From positions 32,596 through 96,595 of the IMG/VR virus record IMGVR_UViG_3300020000_000011: a stretch of DNA of 64,000 nt. One strand, written 5' to 3'. This stretch comes from a virus. The translations under genes were made by a program, and so were the position numbers. The first letter of the stretch is position 1; every line of letters begins with the position of its first letter. Below are positions 6,657 to 14,834 of this stretch, one piece after another. The notes under the pieces are model-generated. The model was not told the DNA's origin. It saw only the letters and a list, made by a program, of their open reading frames with translations, and did not search any database.

Positions 6657-6923
6657 TCAGGCGATGGGCGCATCGTCGGCCGTCGCTGACGAGAAGTCGA
6701 CGAACACCTCCGGCTTGCCGCGGCCCTCGCGGGCATCGTTGAGGATCGAAGCGAACCAGTCCAGCGCGGGCTGGTTGAGGATCGACATCTTGATCTCGCC
6801 GGACGGTGTCGCCTGGCTCCACGACTTGTTCTCGTCGCCGCGGCACACCGGGAACAACGACACCGACCCGCCCGAGATCGACTGAGTGATGTCTCTGACT
6901 ACGAACTTGGCACGTACGCCCAT
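6657..6923 (-). CDS. conserved-type actinophage protein near capsid gene, 88 aa
   Basis: MGVRAKFVVRDITQSISGGSV... with a beta-rich N-terminus and a C-terminal helix. Good Shine-Dalgarno (AGGAGA) seven bases before the ATG. It is transcribed against the capsid module. Similar short proteins occur in actinophages by my recollection, but I cannot assign a function. Confidence 0.7.
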   Translation of the reverse strand: MGVRAKFVVRDITQSISGGSVSLFPVCRGDENKSWSQATPSGEIKMSILNQPALDWFASILNDAREGRGKPEVFVDFSSATADDAPIA

Positions 6924-7004
6924 GACTGTCTCCTGTTGGTTGAAGGTGCTGTCACGGATGCGACGGGCGTTCGCCAGGCCGACCTGTCCGAAGGGTATCA
7001 CCGT

Positions 7005-7020
7005 CCGATGCTTGCATCGG
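7005..7020. promoter_or_regulatory. 16-bp perfect inverted repeat upstream of capsid gene
   Basis: CCGATGC-TT-GCATCGG. It lies between the divergent gene at 6923 and the capsid gene, about 120 bp before the capsid start. It may be an operator or small RNA hairpin. Confidence 0.45.
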
Positions 7021-7109
7021 TGTAACTCGTGGTCTACTGTTCCGCCCCAGGAGCGACCCGACAGAGTCTGGTACCTCCCGCATCCTGACCTTCAGACCTC
7101 CGTCGCTAT

Positions 7110-7131
7110 CCCGTTATACGGGAAGAGAAGG
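7110..7131 (+). promoter_or_regulatory. candidate capsid promoter -10 and ribosome-binding site
   Basis: TATACG (7115-7120) lies inside CCCGT-TAT-ACGGG (7110-7122). It is followed by AGAGAAGG (7124-7131) and nine bases later by the capsid ATG. A TTCAGA 18 bp upstream (7091-7096) could serve as -35. Confidence 0.5.
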
Positions 7132-7140
7132 TGAATCGAA

Positions 7141-9132
7141 ATGGATGCTTTCGCAGATCGTCTGGCCCGGCTCGCAGAGTTGACACCGGATGAGATCGAG
7201 GCCCTTGAAGCCGAACTCGTTGCCGCATTCGACGCGGCCGACTCGTCCGGCGACGTGGACCTGATGCAGGCCCTCGCCGACGCACTCGACACGGTTCGGG
7301 CAGCGAAGACAGCGACGCCACCCGAAGAGGCCGCACCAGCGGCTCCCGGGCAGGCCGCGCCGGTCGCCGCAGCCGCCGACGTGCTCGACGCCGACAAGGT
7401 CCTTGCAACCGACGTTCCCGAGGTACCCGAGGTCCCGACCCCGGACGTACCAGAGGCACCCGCACCCGGCGAGGTGCCTGCGGAGCCAGAGGCTCCCGAA
7501 GGCGCACCAGCGGAACCCGCGGACCCAGCAGTCCCCGCCACCGACGACGAGATCCTGAAGGCCCTCGTGAAGCTGACCGAAGCCGAACTGAAGGCTCTCG
7601 CTCTGCTCCCCGAAGAAGACCGGCAGGCGCTCGCACAGATGGCGATCGCAGCACAAACACCAATCCCCACGGAGGCGGAGCAGGTCGCTCCCGAACTGGA
7701 GCCACAGGAGGAACCACCCGTGTCAACCGCAGTGGTCACGCAATCAGACGTGCCGGACGCCAACAAGCCGGTCCCTGTGGCCGCATCGGCGATGCCGTTC
7801 ACCATCACAGCCGGTGGAGACATCCCCGGCGTGACATCAGGTCAGAAGCTGGACGGCATGGATGATGTCGTCGAAGCAATGACGAAGAAGATCAACTCGA
7901 TGCGCGGCGTCGGTGGTGATGGCGAGTACGTCATCGTTGCCTCGCTCCGTCGAGATGAGGATGCCGTCGACGAAGACAAGATGCTTCGCAAGTCGGATCC
8001 CGAGGGGAACTCGCAGAAGATCCGCAAGTTCCTTCAGGAGAACGGCTCCCGCGAGGCGATGACCGCCGCCGGTTGGTGCGCCCCGCGCACGCCGCTGTAC
8101 GACATCCCGGGCATCGGTTCGACCGATACCCCGGTGGCCGACAGCATGGCGTCGTTCGGTGTCGACCGTGGTGGCATCATCTGGACCGAGCCGCCGTCGA
8201 TCGGTGGCGTGATCGCCTCGATGGGCGCCAACGCATTCGTGCGTTGGGACCCGAACGCAGCGACCGGCTCGATCGCCCAGACCGGCGTCATCGGCACCAC
8301 GCCGACCGTCCCGGCCGACACGAAGCCGTGCATCGACATCACCTGTGGTGTCGAGCGCCACGCAGACCTGATCGCCTTGCCGATGTGCTTGTGCTTCGAT
8401 CTGCTCTCCAGCCGGACGAACCCCGAGTTCGTCAAGGCCGCAACCGATCTCGTGCAAGTCGCCCAGGCGCACTTCAAGGAGCAGTACCTGTTGGCCGCGA
8501 TGTGGAGCGCCCCCGGCGTTGTCAACCACTCCGCCGCCAACATCTACGGCACCCCCGACGTCAAGGTCGGCATCGCCCGCGACTGGCTGATCACGATCCG
8601 CGTCGTGGCCGCACAGTTCCGTTGGCGCAACCGCCTCTCGGCAACCCAGCAGGTTCGTGTGTACGCACCGGCATGGTTGCGTGACGCAGTCGCAGCCGAC
8701 CTGATGTTGCAGATGCCCGGCGACGACACGATGTCGACGTCGTACGCAGAAGTCGACGGCTACCTCGACGATGCCAACATCGACCCGGTGTGGTTCATCG
8801 ACGACGTCCCGGCAGTCGGCGACAACGTCGTGGCCGCGACAGCGAACTTCGATTCGTACCTCGGGTTCCCGCTCAACGCCGAATGGTTGGTGACCACGCC
8901 AGGCGTGTTCACCCGCCTCGACGGTGGCCAGGTCGACCTGGGTGTCGTGCGGACCAAGGACGACGTGCAGAAGAACAAGTTCTGCGAGTTCGCAGAGACG
9001 TTCGAAACGGTCGCCTACATGGGGCCGCAGGACGCGGCCAACGCATGGGCGGTTCGTGGCACGACACCGGTGCTGATCGCTGGGGCAACGGCTCTCGGCG
9101 TGAACACAGCCACCGGCGTCATCAACGAGTAA
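7141..9132 (+). CDS. scaffold-major capsid fusion protein, 663 aa
   Basis: Residues 1-~190 are acidic and helical with a Pro/Glu/Val/Ala-rich middle (PEVPEVPTPDVPEAP), as expected for a scaffold or delta domain removed by the upstream protease. Residues ~194-663 are the capsid domain (DGMDDVVEAMTKKINSMRG near the N-arm, later WLITIRVVAAQFRWRNRL and the C-terminal DVQKNKFCEFAETFETVAYM), the HK97-type capsid pattern of large actinophage capsids. A strong Shine-Dalgarno with an in-frame GTG at 7720 lies exactly at the junction, so a 470-residue capsid may also be made by internal initiation. The tube gene follows 33 bp downstream. Confidence 0.82.
   Translation: MDAFADRLARLAELTPDEIEALEAELVAAFDAADSSGDVDLMQALADALDTVRAAKTATPPEEAAPAAPGQAAPVAAAADVLDADKVLATDVPEVPEVPTPDVPEAPAPGEVPAEPEAPEGAPAEPADPAVPATDDEILKALVKLTEAELKALALLPEEDRQALAQMAIAAQTPIPTEAEQVAPELEPQEEPPVSTAVVTQSDVPDANKPVPVAASAMPFTITAGGDIPGVTSGQKLDGMDDVVEAMTKKINSMRGVGGDGEYVIVASLRRDEDAVDEDKMLRKSDPEGNSQKIRKFLQENGSREAMTAAGWCAPRTPLYDIPGIGSTDTPVADSMASFGVDRGGIIWTEPPSIGGVIASMGANAFVRWDPNAATGSIAQTGVIGTTPTVPADTKPCIDITCGVERHADLIALPMCLCFDLLSSRTNPEFVKAATDLVQVAQAHFKEQYLLAAMWSAPGVVNHSAANIYGTPDVKVGIARDWLITIRVVAAQFRWRNRLSATQQVRVYAPAWLRDAVAADLMLQMPGDDTMSTSYAEVDGYLDDANIDPVWFIDDVPAVGDNVVAATANFDSYLGFPLNAEWLVTTPGVFTRLDGGQVDLGVVRTKDDVQKNKFCEFAETFETVAYMGPQDAANAWAVRGTTPVLIAGATALGVNTATGVINE
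7706..7722 (+). promoter_or_regulatory. internal ribosome-binding site and start within capsid gene
   Basis: AGGAGGA (7706-7712), seven-base spacer, GTG (7720-7722) in the capsid reading frame (codon 194). The product would begin VSTAVVTQSDVPDANK and lack the whole scaffold-like region. Confidence 0.55.
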
Positions 9133-9165
9133 TCCCGACCACTCTGAAACCGGAGGAATTGAACG

Positions 9166-10143
9166 ATGGCAAGCAGAGATGGTGCGGCGAGCATCCAGGG
9201 CGAGATGATTCGCATTACGCCGTTGTACCTCGACGGCTCAATCGACCCAACACGCCCAATCCTCACCACCAACGGGTTCATCACGGCCTCGTTCGGTACC
9301 GAGTTCGAAGACGGCGACGAGATCACAGAGAAGGCCGCAGACGGCACGATCTGCATCCAGTACAAGGCCGACGACTCGATGAAGGGGATCACCTTCAACC
9401 TGTCGTTGTGCACGCCTGACCCGGAAGCCGCGGCGCTGTTGGCTGGTGGCAAGATCATCTGTGCTGCCGCGGACGTCATCGAGGGCGGCAACACGGTGGT
9501 CGCCAAGGGTGAAGTCATCGGCTACTCGTCCCCACCGGTCGGCGGTACCGTCGGCAACCCGGTGGCCATCGAGATCTGGTCGAAGGCGATCGTCAAGGGC
9601 AAGCCCGCACAAGGCACCCCGTACTGGCACTGGGCGTTCCCATACGTTCGTGTCCGTTACGAAGGCGACCGCGAGTTCACCAACGGTGCGCTGGCCAACG
9701 ACTACTCGGGTACCGGTGTCGGCAACGAGGCGCTCGTCGCCGATGGGCTGAACCCGGACAACGCCGGTGACGACTTCGTGACCTACAAGGACGCGTTGAC
9801 CAACCCGTTCAGCTACGTCCGCTCGACGTCGAAGCCGGACATCTCGCTCGGTCACTGGACCGGCGGCGCCGGGGACACCGGCGACTGGGAGAAGACCACG
9901 GCCAACTCGATCTCGTGCGACGCGGTCGTGCAGGTCGGTACCGCCGGGGCAGCCAATGTCGCGGGAACCTGGTCCGCCCCGGCGAGCCGACCGGCCGACG
10001 CTGCCGCAGCGAACGCGATGGGCGCCACGGCCTCACCGACCGGCAACTGGTTGACGAACACGTTCGTGCAAGGCTCGATCGCTGGTGCGTCCGGCGAGAT
10101 GCACTGGACCGGTTCGACCTGGGCGTCTGGGCGAGGCGTCTAA
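9166..10143 (+). CDS. major tail (tube) protein
   Basis: 325 residues, beta-rich, following the capsid gene with a good Shine-Dalgarno (GGAGGAATT). It begins MASRDGAASIQGEMIRITPLYLDG and has the strand-rich layout of tube proteins (RITPLYLDG...ILTTNGFITASFG...). The C-terminal ~100 residues are Gly/Ala/Thr-rich and end in WTGSTWASGRGV, probably a surface domain. A terminator hairpin follows, fitting a highly expressed virion gene. Assignment is by position, size and composition, not by a catalytic motif; a capsid decoration protein is the alternative. Confidence 0.6.
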   Translation: MASRDGAASIQGEMIRITPLYLDGSIDPTRPILTTNGFITASFGTEFEDGDEITEKAADGTICIQYKADDSMKGITFNLSLCTPDPEAAALLAGGKIICAAADVIEGGNTVVAKGEVIGYSSPPVGGTVGNPVAIEIWSKAIVKGKPAQGTPYWHWAFPYVRVRYEGDREFTNGALANDYSGTGVGNEALVADGLNPDNAGDDFVTYKDALTNPFSYVRSTSKPDISLGHWTGGAGDTGDWEKTTANSISCDAVVQVGTAGAANVAGTWSAPASRPADAAAANAMGATASPTGNWLTNTFVQGSIAGASGEMHWTGSTWASGRGV

Positions 10144-10159
10144 CCCACAACACGTGAGT

Positions 10160-10211
10160 GCGAGAGTGCGTCGGCCCCCTGGCCCTAACCCCGGGGTCGG
10201 CGCACTCTCGC
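10160..10211 (+). terminator. long hairpin terminator after capsid/tube operon
   Basis: GCGAGAGTGCG-T-CGGCCCC (10160-10178) pairs with GGGGTCGGCGCACTCTCGC (10193-10211): a 19-bp stem with two G-U pairs and a 14-base loop. There is no long U-tract, as often in actinobacterial terminators. It separates virion genes from the accessory block. Confidence 0.75.
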
Positions 10212-10234
10212 GTCTGGGGACTCGTATAGCGTGG

Positions 10235-10287
10235 TTGTGAAGTTGGGATACTGGGATATACTCGGGGCATGACCAAGACCAAGACCC
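10235..10287 (+). promoter_or_regulatory. promoter, palindromic -10 and GACCAAGACCAAGACCC repeat
   Basis: TTGTGA (10235-10240), 16 bp, TATACT (10257-10262), with the arm pair GATACT-GG-GATATACT (10247-10262). The ATG at 10269 follows after six bases. The repeat GACCAAGACCAAGACCC (10271-10287) begins within it. Confidence 0.65.
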
Positions 10288-10709
10288 ATCCACCGCCCAT
10301 CGACCTCATCCCCGAGGAACCCATGTCCACAGCCACAAAGCCCACCAAGTCCAAGGCCCGCAAGCCCCGCAAGCCAGCGAAGAAGGTCGACACCCGCACG
10401 TCGGCACTGCCCGCGCTGGAACCAGAGATGATGAACGACATCCTGCTTCAGATCCACGAGAAGGCCAAGGAAGTCGACGAAGCCCGCCTGCACCTCGACA
10501 AGATCGTTGCCGAGTCCGACGCCCTCGTGCGTGAAGCCGTCGACGACGGTGAACGGTACCGAGACATCGCCGCGTCCGCCGATCGAACGGTGCCGTGGGT
10601 GCAGATGTCGCTGCGCCGGTACGCCGGTGTGCCGACCCATCCCGCTGCGCCGATCCCGGTGTCGCGTGTTCGCCGAACCCCGGCCACCCCGGCACGGAAA
10701 GCATCCTGA
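10269..10709 (+). CDS. basic HTH-like DNA-binding protein, 146 aa
   Basis: First gene of the accessory block. Two starts are possible: ATG 10269, leaderless, or ATG 10323 with GAGGAA ahead of it, which would leave the repeat in a 54-nt leader. Residues ~20-45 are Lys/Arg/Pro-rich (KSKARKPRKPAKK). Residues ~55-90 form a coiled helix. RYRDIAASADRTVPWVQMSLRRYAG (~97-121) looks like a helix-turn-helix. It may regulate the MoxR/VWA genes downstream or compact DNA. Confidence 0.65.
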   Translation: MTKTKTHPPPIDLIPEEPMSTATKPTKSKARKPRKPAKKVDTRTSALPALEPEMMNDILLQIHEKAKEVDEARLHLDKIVAESDALVREAVDDGERYRDIAASADRTVPWVQMSLRRYAGVPTHPAAPIPVSRVRRTPATPARKAS

Positions 10710-10749
10710 CCGTGTAACACCCCTGTGGTTGACTGATCCCGCTGGGACG

Positions 10750-10801
10750 TTGCCACATCCTGTACAACCCGCTATAGTTACTTCCAGACCCAGACAGAAA
10801 G
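10750..10801 (+). promoter_or_regulatory. promoter and CCAGACCCAGAC leader of MoxR gene
   Basis: TTGCCA (10750-10755), 17 bp, TATAGT (10773-10778). The transcript is expected to start near 10785, exactly where CCAGACCCAGACAG begins. AGAAAG (10796-10801) is a ribosome-binding site; a second CCCAGACCC copy precedes the ATG at 10812. Confidence 0.7.
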
Positions 10802-10811
10802 ACCCAGACCC

Positions 10812-11771
10812 ATGACCGACACATCCACCATCAACCTGCCCGATCTCGTCGGGCTGTTCTGGTCGCCGCTGGCCCACCAGGCCAACTTCTCCGACTTCAC
10901 CTCGACGTCAGCGGCGACCAGCACCGACGACCCGACCATCCCCGCCACGACCACGAGCGTCGTTGTCGAGCAGAAGGAATACCTGCGCCCGAACGGCCTC
11001 GTGTACCTGCCCCGCTCGCTGATGGTCAACGAGGTGAAGAAACAAGACGTCACCTTGGTGCGCGAGTCGATCGCCGCCGGACTCACCGTCCTGCTCTACG
11101 GCGAACCCGGCTGCGGCAAGACCGCCCTCGTCGAGGCAGCGTTCGGCGACGACCTGTACACCGTGCAGGGCACCGTCGAAACCGAGACGGCCGACTTCGT
11201 CGGTTCGTGGGTGCAGCAGCCTGACGGCACCTACCTGTGGGTCGACGGCCCGCTGATCCGTGCGGCCGAGGAAGGCAAGAAACTGCTGGTCGACGAGATC
11301 GCTCTGATCGACTCCCGCGTCATGGCCGTCGTCTACGGCATGATGGACGGCCGAGGCGAACTCGTCGTCACCCAGAACCCGCTGCGCGGCTCCGTGAAGG
11401 CCAAGGAAGGCTTCGCCGTCATCGGCGCCTGCAACCCGAACGTGCCCGGCGCCCAGATGTCCGACGCGCTGCTGTCCCGCTTCGTGATCCACGTCGAGAT
11501 GGGCACCGACTGGGGCCTGGCCACCAAGCTGGGCTGCGGATCGAAGATCATCCAGGTGACCCGCAACCTCGTCGAGAAGTACGGCCGGGGCGAGATGACC
11601 CAGGCCCCGCAGTTGCGTGAACTGCTCCAGTTCCGCGACGTGTCCGCCACCTTCGGCGAGACGTTCGCCCTCCGCAACTTCATCTCCCAGGTGCGTCCCG
11701 AGAACAGGGCGATCGCACAGGCAGCCGTCGAGGCCGTGTTCGGCAACAATGTCGCCCCGCTCACGGTGTGA
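10812..11771 (+). CDS. MoxR-type AAA+ ATPase
   Basis: An ATP-driven chaperone-like ATPase. Walker A is GEPGCGKTA (residues ~97-105), Walker B LLVDEIALID (~158-167), then GACNPN as sensor 1 (~203) and DALLSRF (~216) as arginine-finger region. This order matches MoxR/CobS. The N-terminal ~70 residues (Thr/Ser-rich) are variable. MoxR proteins act on partners carrying VWA domains, and a VWA protein lies two genes downstream, each gene with the same promoter-leader type. It follows a terminator, so it is expressed independently of virion genes. Family assignment is firm; the role in infection is unknown. Confidence 0.85.
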   Translation: MTDTSTINLPDLVGLFWSPLAHQANFSDFTSTSAATSTDDPTIPATTTSVVVEQKEYLRPNGLVYLPRSLMVNEVKKQDVTLVRESIAAGLTVLLYGEPGCGKTALVEAAFGDDLYTVQGTVETETADFVGSWVQQPDGTYLWVDGPLIRAAEEGKKLLVDEIALIDSRVMAVVYGMMDGRGELVVTQNPLRGSVKAKEGFAVIGACNPNVPGAQMSDALLSRFVIHVEMGTDWGLATKLGCGSKIIQVTRNLVEKYGRGEMTQAPQLRELLQFRDVSATFGETFALRNFISQVRPENRAIAQAAVEAVFGNNVAPLTV

Positions 11772-11778
11772 CCCGACA

Positions 11779-11816
11779 GATACCCCGCTATACTCCACTC
11801 CAGACCCAGACGAAAG
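11779..11816 (+). promoter_or_regulatory. promoter and CCAGACCCAGAC leader
   Basis: GATACC-CC-GCTATACT (11779-11794) contains the -10 TATACT (11789-11794). CCAGACCCAGAC (11800-11811) follows at the expected transcript start, then GAAAGG as ribosome-binding site nine bases before the ATG. Confidence 0.7.
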
Positions 11817-11824
11817 GCAACACC

Positions 11825-12436
11825 ATGACCAGCACACCAGTCCCCAACTCACCCGGCCCCACGATCGGCACCCTGATCCGAGGCGACGTCACGATCCACG
11901 CCCGCGACGGAGCAGCCAACACGCTGCTGCTCGACAAGCTGGCAGCGATCCCGCACTGCTCCGGCTTCGTCCAGAAGGCCCGCACCGGTGAAGGCACCGG
12001 CGTCGTCGGCCTGTACATGGAAGCGGTCGTGTTCACCGCCGCCGGGGCGCCGTTCGCCCACCTCCGGTTCTTCGTCATCGACCGCCACATCTACGTGTAC
12101 AACCGCTCGGCCGGTGACACCCGGGCCAACTGGCGGATCCGCACCGAGCAGTCGCTGGCCCACGCGCTGATGGTCGTCCACGAGGCGTTGAACCGCCCGA
12201 ACGTGCGCCTCTTCGGTCACCCTGTGGTGGTCGAGTTGACCGCCGACGACCTGTCCGCCGTCGAGTCCGGCGCGATGCCACCGGCCCGGTTCCGTGGCGC
12301 CTACCGGATCGAGCGCGACTTCGGCCGCTACGACTTCGTGATGGACGTCGTGTCGAAGCCGCTCCCGGCGAAGATGGAGAAGCTGCTGTCTGATCCGTCG
12401 TGGATCGTTCCGGCCGTCACGCCCGTCTCGGTGTAG
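11825..12436 (+). CDS. unknown protein between MoxR and VWA genes, 203 aa
   Basis: MTSTPVPNSPGPTIGTLIRGDV... A soluble alpha/beta protein (IHARDGAANTLLLDKLAAIPHC; FAHLRFFVIDRHIYVYNRS). No motif I recognise. It lies between the ATPase and the HExxH/VWA gene, each preceded by the same promoter element, so it is likely a third component or substrate adaptor of that system. Start ATG 11825 is supported by GAAAGG. Confidence 0.75.
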   Translation: MTSTPVPNSPGPTIGTLIRGDVTIHARDGAANTLLLDKLAAIPHCSGFVQKARTGEGTGVVGLYMEAVVFTAAGAPFAHLRFFVIDRHIYVYNRSAGDTRANWRIRTEQSLAHALMVVHEALNRPNVRLFGHPVVVELTADDLSAVESGAMPPARFRGAYRIERDFGRYDFVMDVVSKPLPAKMEKLLSDPSWIVPAVTPVSV

Positions 12437-12470
12437 AACCCGCTATACTGACTCCAGACCTAGACGAAAG
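12434..12470 (+). promoter_or_regulatory. promoter and CCAGACCTAGAC leader of VWA gene
   Basis: GCTATACT (12442-12449) with a weak left arm TAGAAC. CCAGACCTAGAC (12454-12465) follows four bases after the -10, then GAAAG (12466-12470) eight bases before the ATG at 12479. Confidence 0.68.
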
Positions 12471-12478
12471 CCGATCCG

Positions 12479-14434
12479 ATGCCCCGACAAACCATCCTCC
12501 ACAACCTGCACTCCACCAACTCCAGGCTGATGGAACGCTCCGCCGACCTGAACGCTCTCTCGTTCGTCGGCACGATCGCCGGGCCAGGCAAGTACCCGCT
12601 GGCCCGCTACGTCGACAACGGTGACCTGCCGAACCCGCCAGCACCGGCGTGGTACCTGCCCGACACCGGCGACATCTACATCCACGTCGACGACGCCAAG
12701 GTCGGCAGCCCCGAACGGATCCTGGCAGCCGACATCCACAGCACCAGCCTGATATCGAACAAGCAGGCCCGCATCCTCGGCCTGCTGGCCCACGAAGCCG
12801 CACACGCCGGGATCTCCGACCGGATCACGGTCATCGAGAAGCTGGCCCCGCACCACCAGTCGCTGCTCACCGCGCTGGAAGAACTCCGAGTCGAGAACCA
12901 CGCAGTGCGTACCGCACCGCCGGTCCGCCGGTTCCTGCGGGCATCGTTCGGTCTGATCCTGGCCAACCTGCCCGACACGTTTGAGAACAACTCGCACGTC
13001 GTCCGAGCATGGATGCTGGCCCGAGGCCGGACCCTGGCCGGGGTCGCCGCACCCGACGAAACCGACGCCGTCGACACCGCCGCACGAACGCTGCTCGGTG
13101 ACGAGATCATCGACGCACTAACCGACCTGTTGCAGGAAGCGTTGACGCTGCGGCTCGACTCAGAGACGTCCCGCGCTGCGCTGCTGCGAATCTGTGACGA
13201 GTGGGTCGCACTGGTCGGCGAACCTGCCGAGTCGACAAGCTGCACCGGTTGCGCCCGACGGGCACGACCCGGCGAGAAGCCCGACGTCATCGCCGAACCA
13301 TCCACCGGCAAGGGCGAAGGCGACGACGAAGAGGGCGACGAGGGCGCAGGCTCCGGTTCCGGCGACGGCGACGAGCACTACGACGGCGACGACTTCGAAT
13401 CCGACTACGGCACCCCCGGCCAGGACGACCCGGCCGACGACTCCGATCTCGCCCACCTCGACGACGAACTACTCGACGACGAAGATGCCGAACTGCTGAA
13501 GATGCTGATGCGCGAAGTCGCCGAGACGATGGACGACGACTGGAAGAAAGACACCGACATGGTGCAACTCTCCAACGCCGCCGAGTGGGGCGCCAAGATC
13601 TTCGGCAACCGACGCAAGTCGCAGCGAGTCATCGCCAGCCAGCCGACGGCGAAAGCCCGCCAGCACGTCGTCGAGGTCGCCACGGTGCTGTCCAGCCTCG
13701 CTCTGCCCTCGATCACCAAGCAGGCCCGCCCACAGCAGGCGCCCCCAGGCCGCATGCGGTCACGAGAGGCCCTCAGAGCGTCCGCTGAGCGTGCCCAGGG
13801 CAAGATGATGACCGCCAAGCCGTGGAAGGCCACAGTGCGCCGCCACACGTCAGCCAAGCCCCTCGTGGTCGGTGTCGCCACCGACACGTCCGGCTCGATG
13901 AAATGGGCCGAGTCCGGTGTCGCCGAGTTCGCCTACGTCTACGCCAACGCCGGGCACCGCATCGGCGCCCGCACCGCCGCGGTCACCTTCGGTGATCACG
14001 TCCACCGCATCGCCCGCCCCGGCGAAGTCCTCAACGAGGTACTGACCAAGACCGCCAACGACGGCACCGAAGAGTTCGACCAGGCAATGGCGGCACTCGA
14101 CGGGGTCCTCCACCTGACCACGCCGGGCACCTCAGCACGAATCCTGATCGTCGTCTCCGACGCCCAGTACGTGAAGTCCAACGAGGCCGAGCGTGCCTAC
14201 CGCTGGGTGCAGGCGATGATCAAGGCCGGGACGCACATCGTGTGGATCACCGACCGCTCACAGAACATCGCCAGCGGCTCGTACACCCACTGGGTCCGCA
14301 AGGCGATGCTGCTCCCCGGCTTCACGCTGGTCGGCGCGTTCGACGGGGCCACCGACCGGTACACCCGCTCACACGTCGGAGTGTTCGACAAGCTGAACGA
14401 GGTCGCCCTCGCAGCGATCCGCGGCGCCGACTAG
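12479..14434 (+). CDS. HExxH metallopeptidase-like / VWA-domain protein
   Basis: 651 residues. LAHEAAHAG (~103-111) is an HExxH zinc-protease motif; EELRVENHA about 25 residues later may give the third ligand. Residues ~278-345 are an acidic linker (Asp/Glu/Gly). The C-terminal VWA domain has the MIDAS motif DTSGSM (Asp ~469) and later Thr/Asp positions (TNDG-like TANDGTEEFD; VVSDAQ). This is the metallopeptidase-plus-VWA arrangement of CobT-like partners of MoxR ATPases. With the upstream ATPase it should form an AAA+/VWA complex acting on a protein or metal centre. It ends convergently with a minus-strand gene (four-base stop overlap). Confidence 0.82.
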   Translation: MPRQTILHNLHSTNSRLMERSADLNALSFVGTIAGPGKYPLARYVDNGDLPNPPAPAWYLPDTGDIYIHVDDAKVGSPERILAADIHSTSLISNKQARILGLLAHEAAHAGISDRITVIEKLAPHHQSLLTALEELRVENHAVRTAPPVRRFLRASFGLILANLPDTFENNSHVVRAWMLARGRTLAGVAAPDETDAVDTAARTLLGDEIIDALTDLLQEALTLRLDSETSRAALLRICDEWVALVGEPAESTSCTGCARRARPGEKPDVIAEPSTGKGEGDDEEGDEGAGSGSGDGDEHYDGDDFESDYGTPGQDDPADDSDLAHLDDELLDDEDAELLKMLMREVAETMDDDWKKDTDMVQLSNAAEWGAKIFGNRRKSQRVIASQPTAKARQHVVEVATVLSSLALPSITKQARPQQAPPGRMRSREALRASAERAQGKMMTAKPWKATVRRHTSAKPLVVGVATDTSGSMKWAESGVAEFAYVYANAGHRIGARTAAVTFGDHVHRIARPGEVLNEVLTKTANDGTEEFDQAMAALDGVLHLTTPGTSARILIVVSDAQYVKSNEAERAYRWVQAMIKAGTHIVWITDRSQNIASGSYTHWVRKAMLLPGFTLVGAFDGATDRYTRSHVGVFDKLNEVALAAIRGAD

Positions 14435-14595
14435 GACGGTTCCTCGTCCACGCCCTCGGGCGGGCCGGGATGATCGTCGGGGAGTTCCGGCTCGGGAAGA
14501 TCCGGCTCGGGACCGACGGTGTGGATGATCTTCGGGTCGAGTGTCGCCGGTCCGCCGTCCTCGATCATCGGCTCCGGTTCGGGGGTGTCGCTCAT
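14431..14595 (-). CDS. acidic Pro/Glu-rich protein, 54 aa
   Basis: MSDTPEPEPMIEDGGPATLD... ending EGVDEEPS: strongly acidic and probably disordered. The ATG overlaps the stop of the next minus-strand gene (ATGA at 14592-14595). Function unknown. Confidence 0.6.
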   Translation of the reverse strand: MSDTPEPEPMIEDGGPATLDPKIIHTVGPEPDLPEPELPDDHPGPPEGVDEEPS

Positions 14596-14804
14596 CTGTC
14601 CAAGAGGGCGTTGCCCAACTCGTCCAGCTTCTGGTCGATCTTGTCCTGAATGGTCTGGACGCGCTGGCGAGCATCGTCGGCCAACTCGGCCAGCTTCGGC
14701 CCCACCTCGGCCTTGATCTCGGTGACCGCTTGCTTGATCTCATCGACGAGATTGCTGAGTCGGGAGTTGTCCTCTGTGGGTGTGTCTGGGTTGGTGTCTG
14801 TCAT
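14592..14804 (-). CDS. coiled-coil protein, 70 aa, leaderless
   Basis: MTDTNPDTPTEDNSRLSNL followed by heptad-type helix (VDEIKQAVTEIKAEVGPKLAELADDARQ..., residues ~18-68). A minus-strand -10 TACCGT (14812-14817) is seven bases before the ATG. The first codons carry ACAGACACC...CCAGACACA, the same repeat that marks other accessory starts. It resembles a small apolipoprotein-like amphipathic helix; function unknown. Confidence 0.68.
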   Translation of the reverse strand: MTDTNPDTPTEDNSRLSNLVDEIKQAVTEIKAEVGPKLAELADDARQRVQTIQDKIDQKLDELGNALLDR

Positions 14805-14834
14805 GGGCGCGACGGTAGCCCATAGTCTGAGCGT

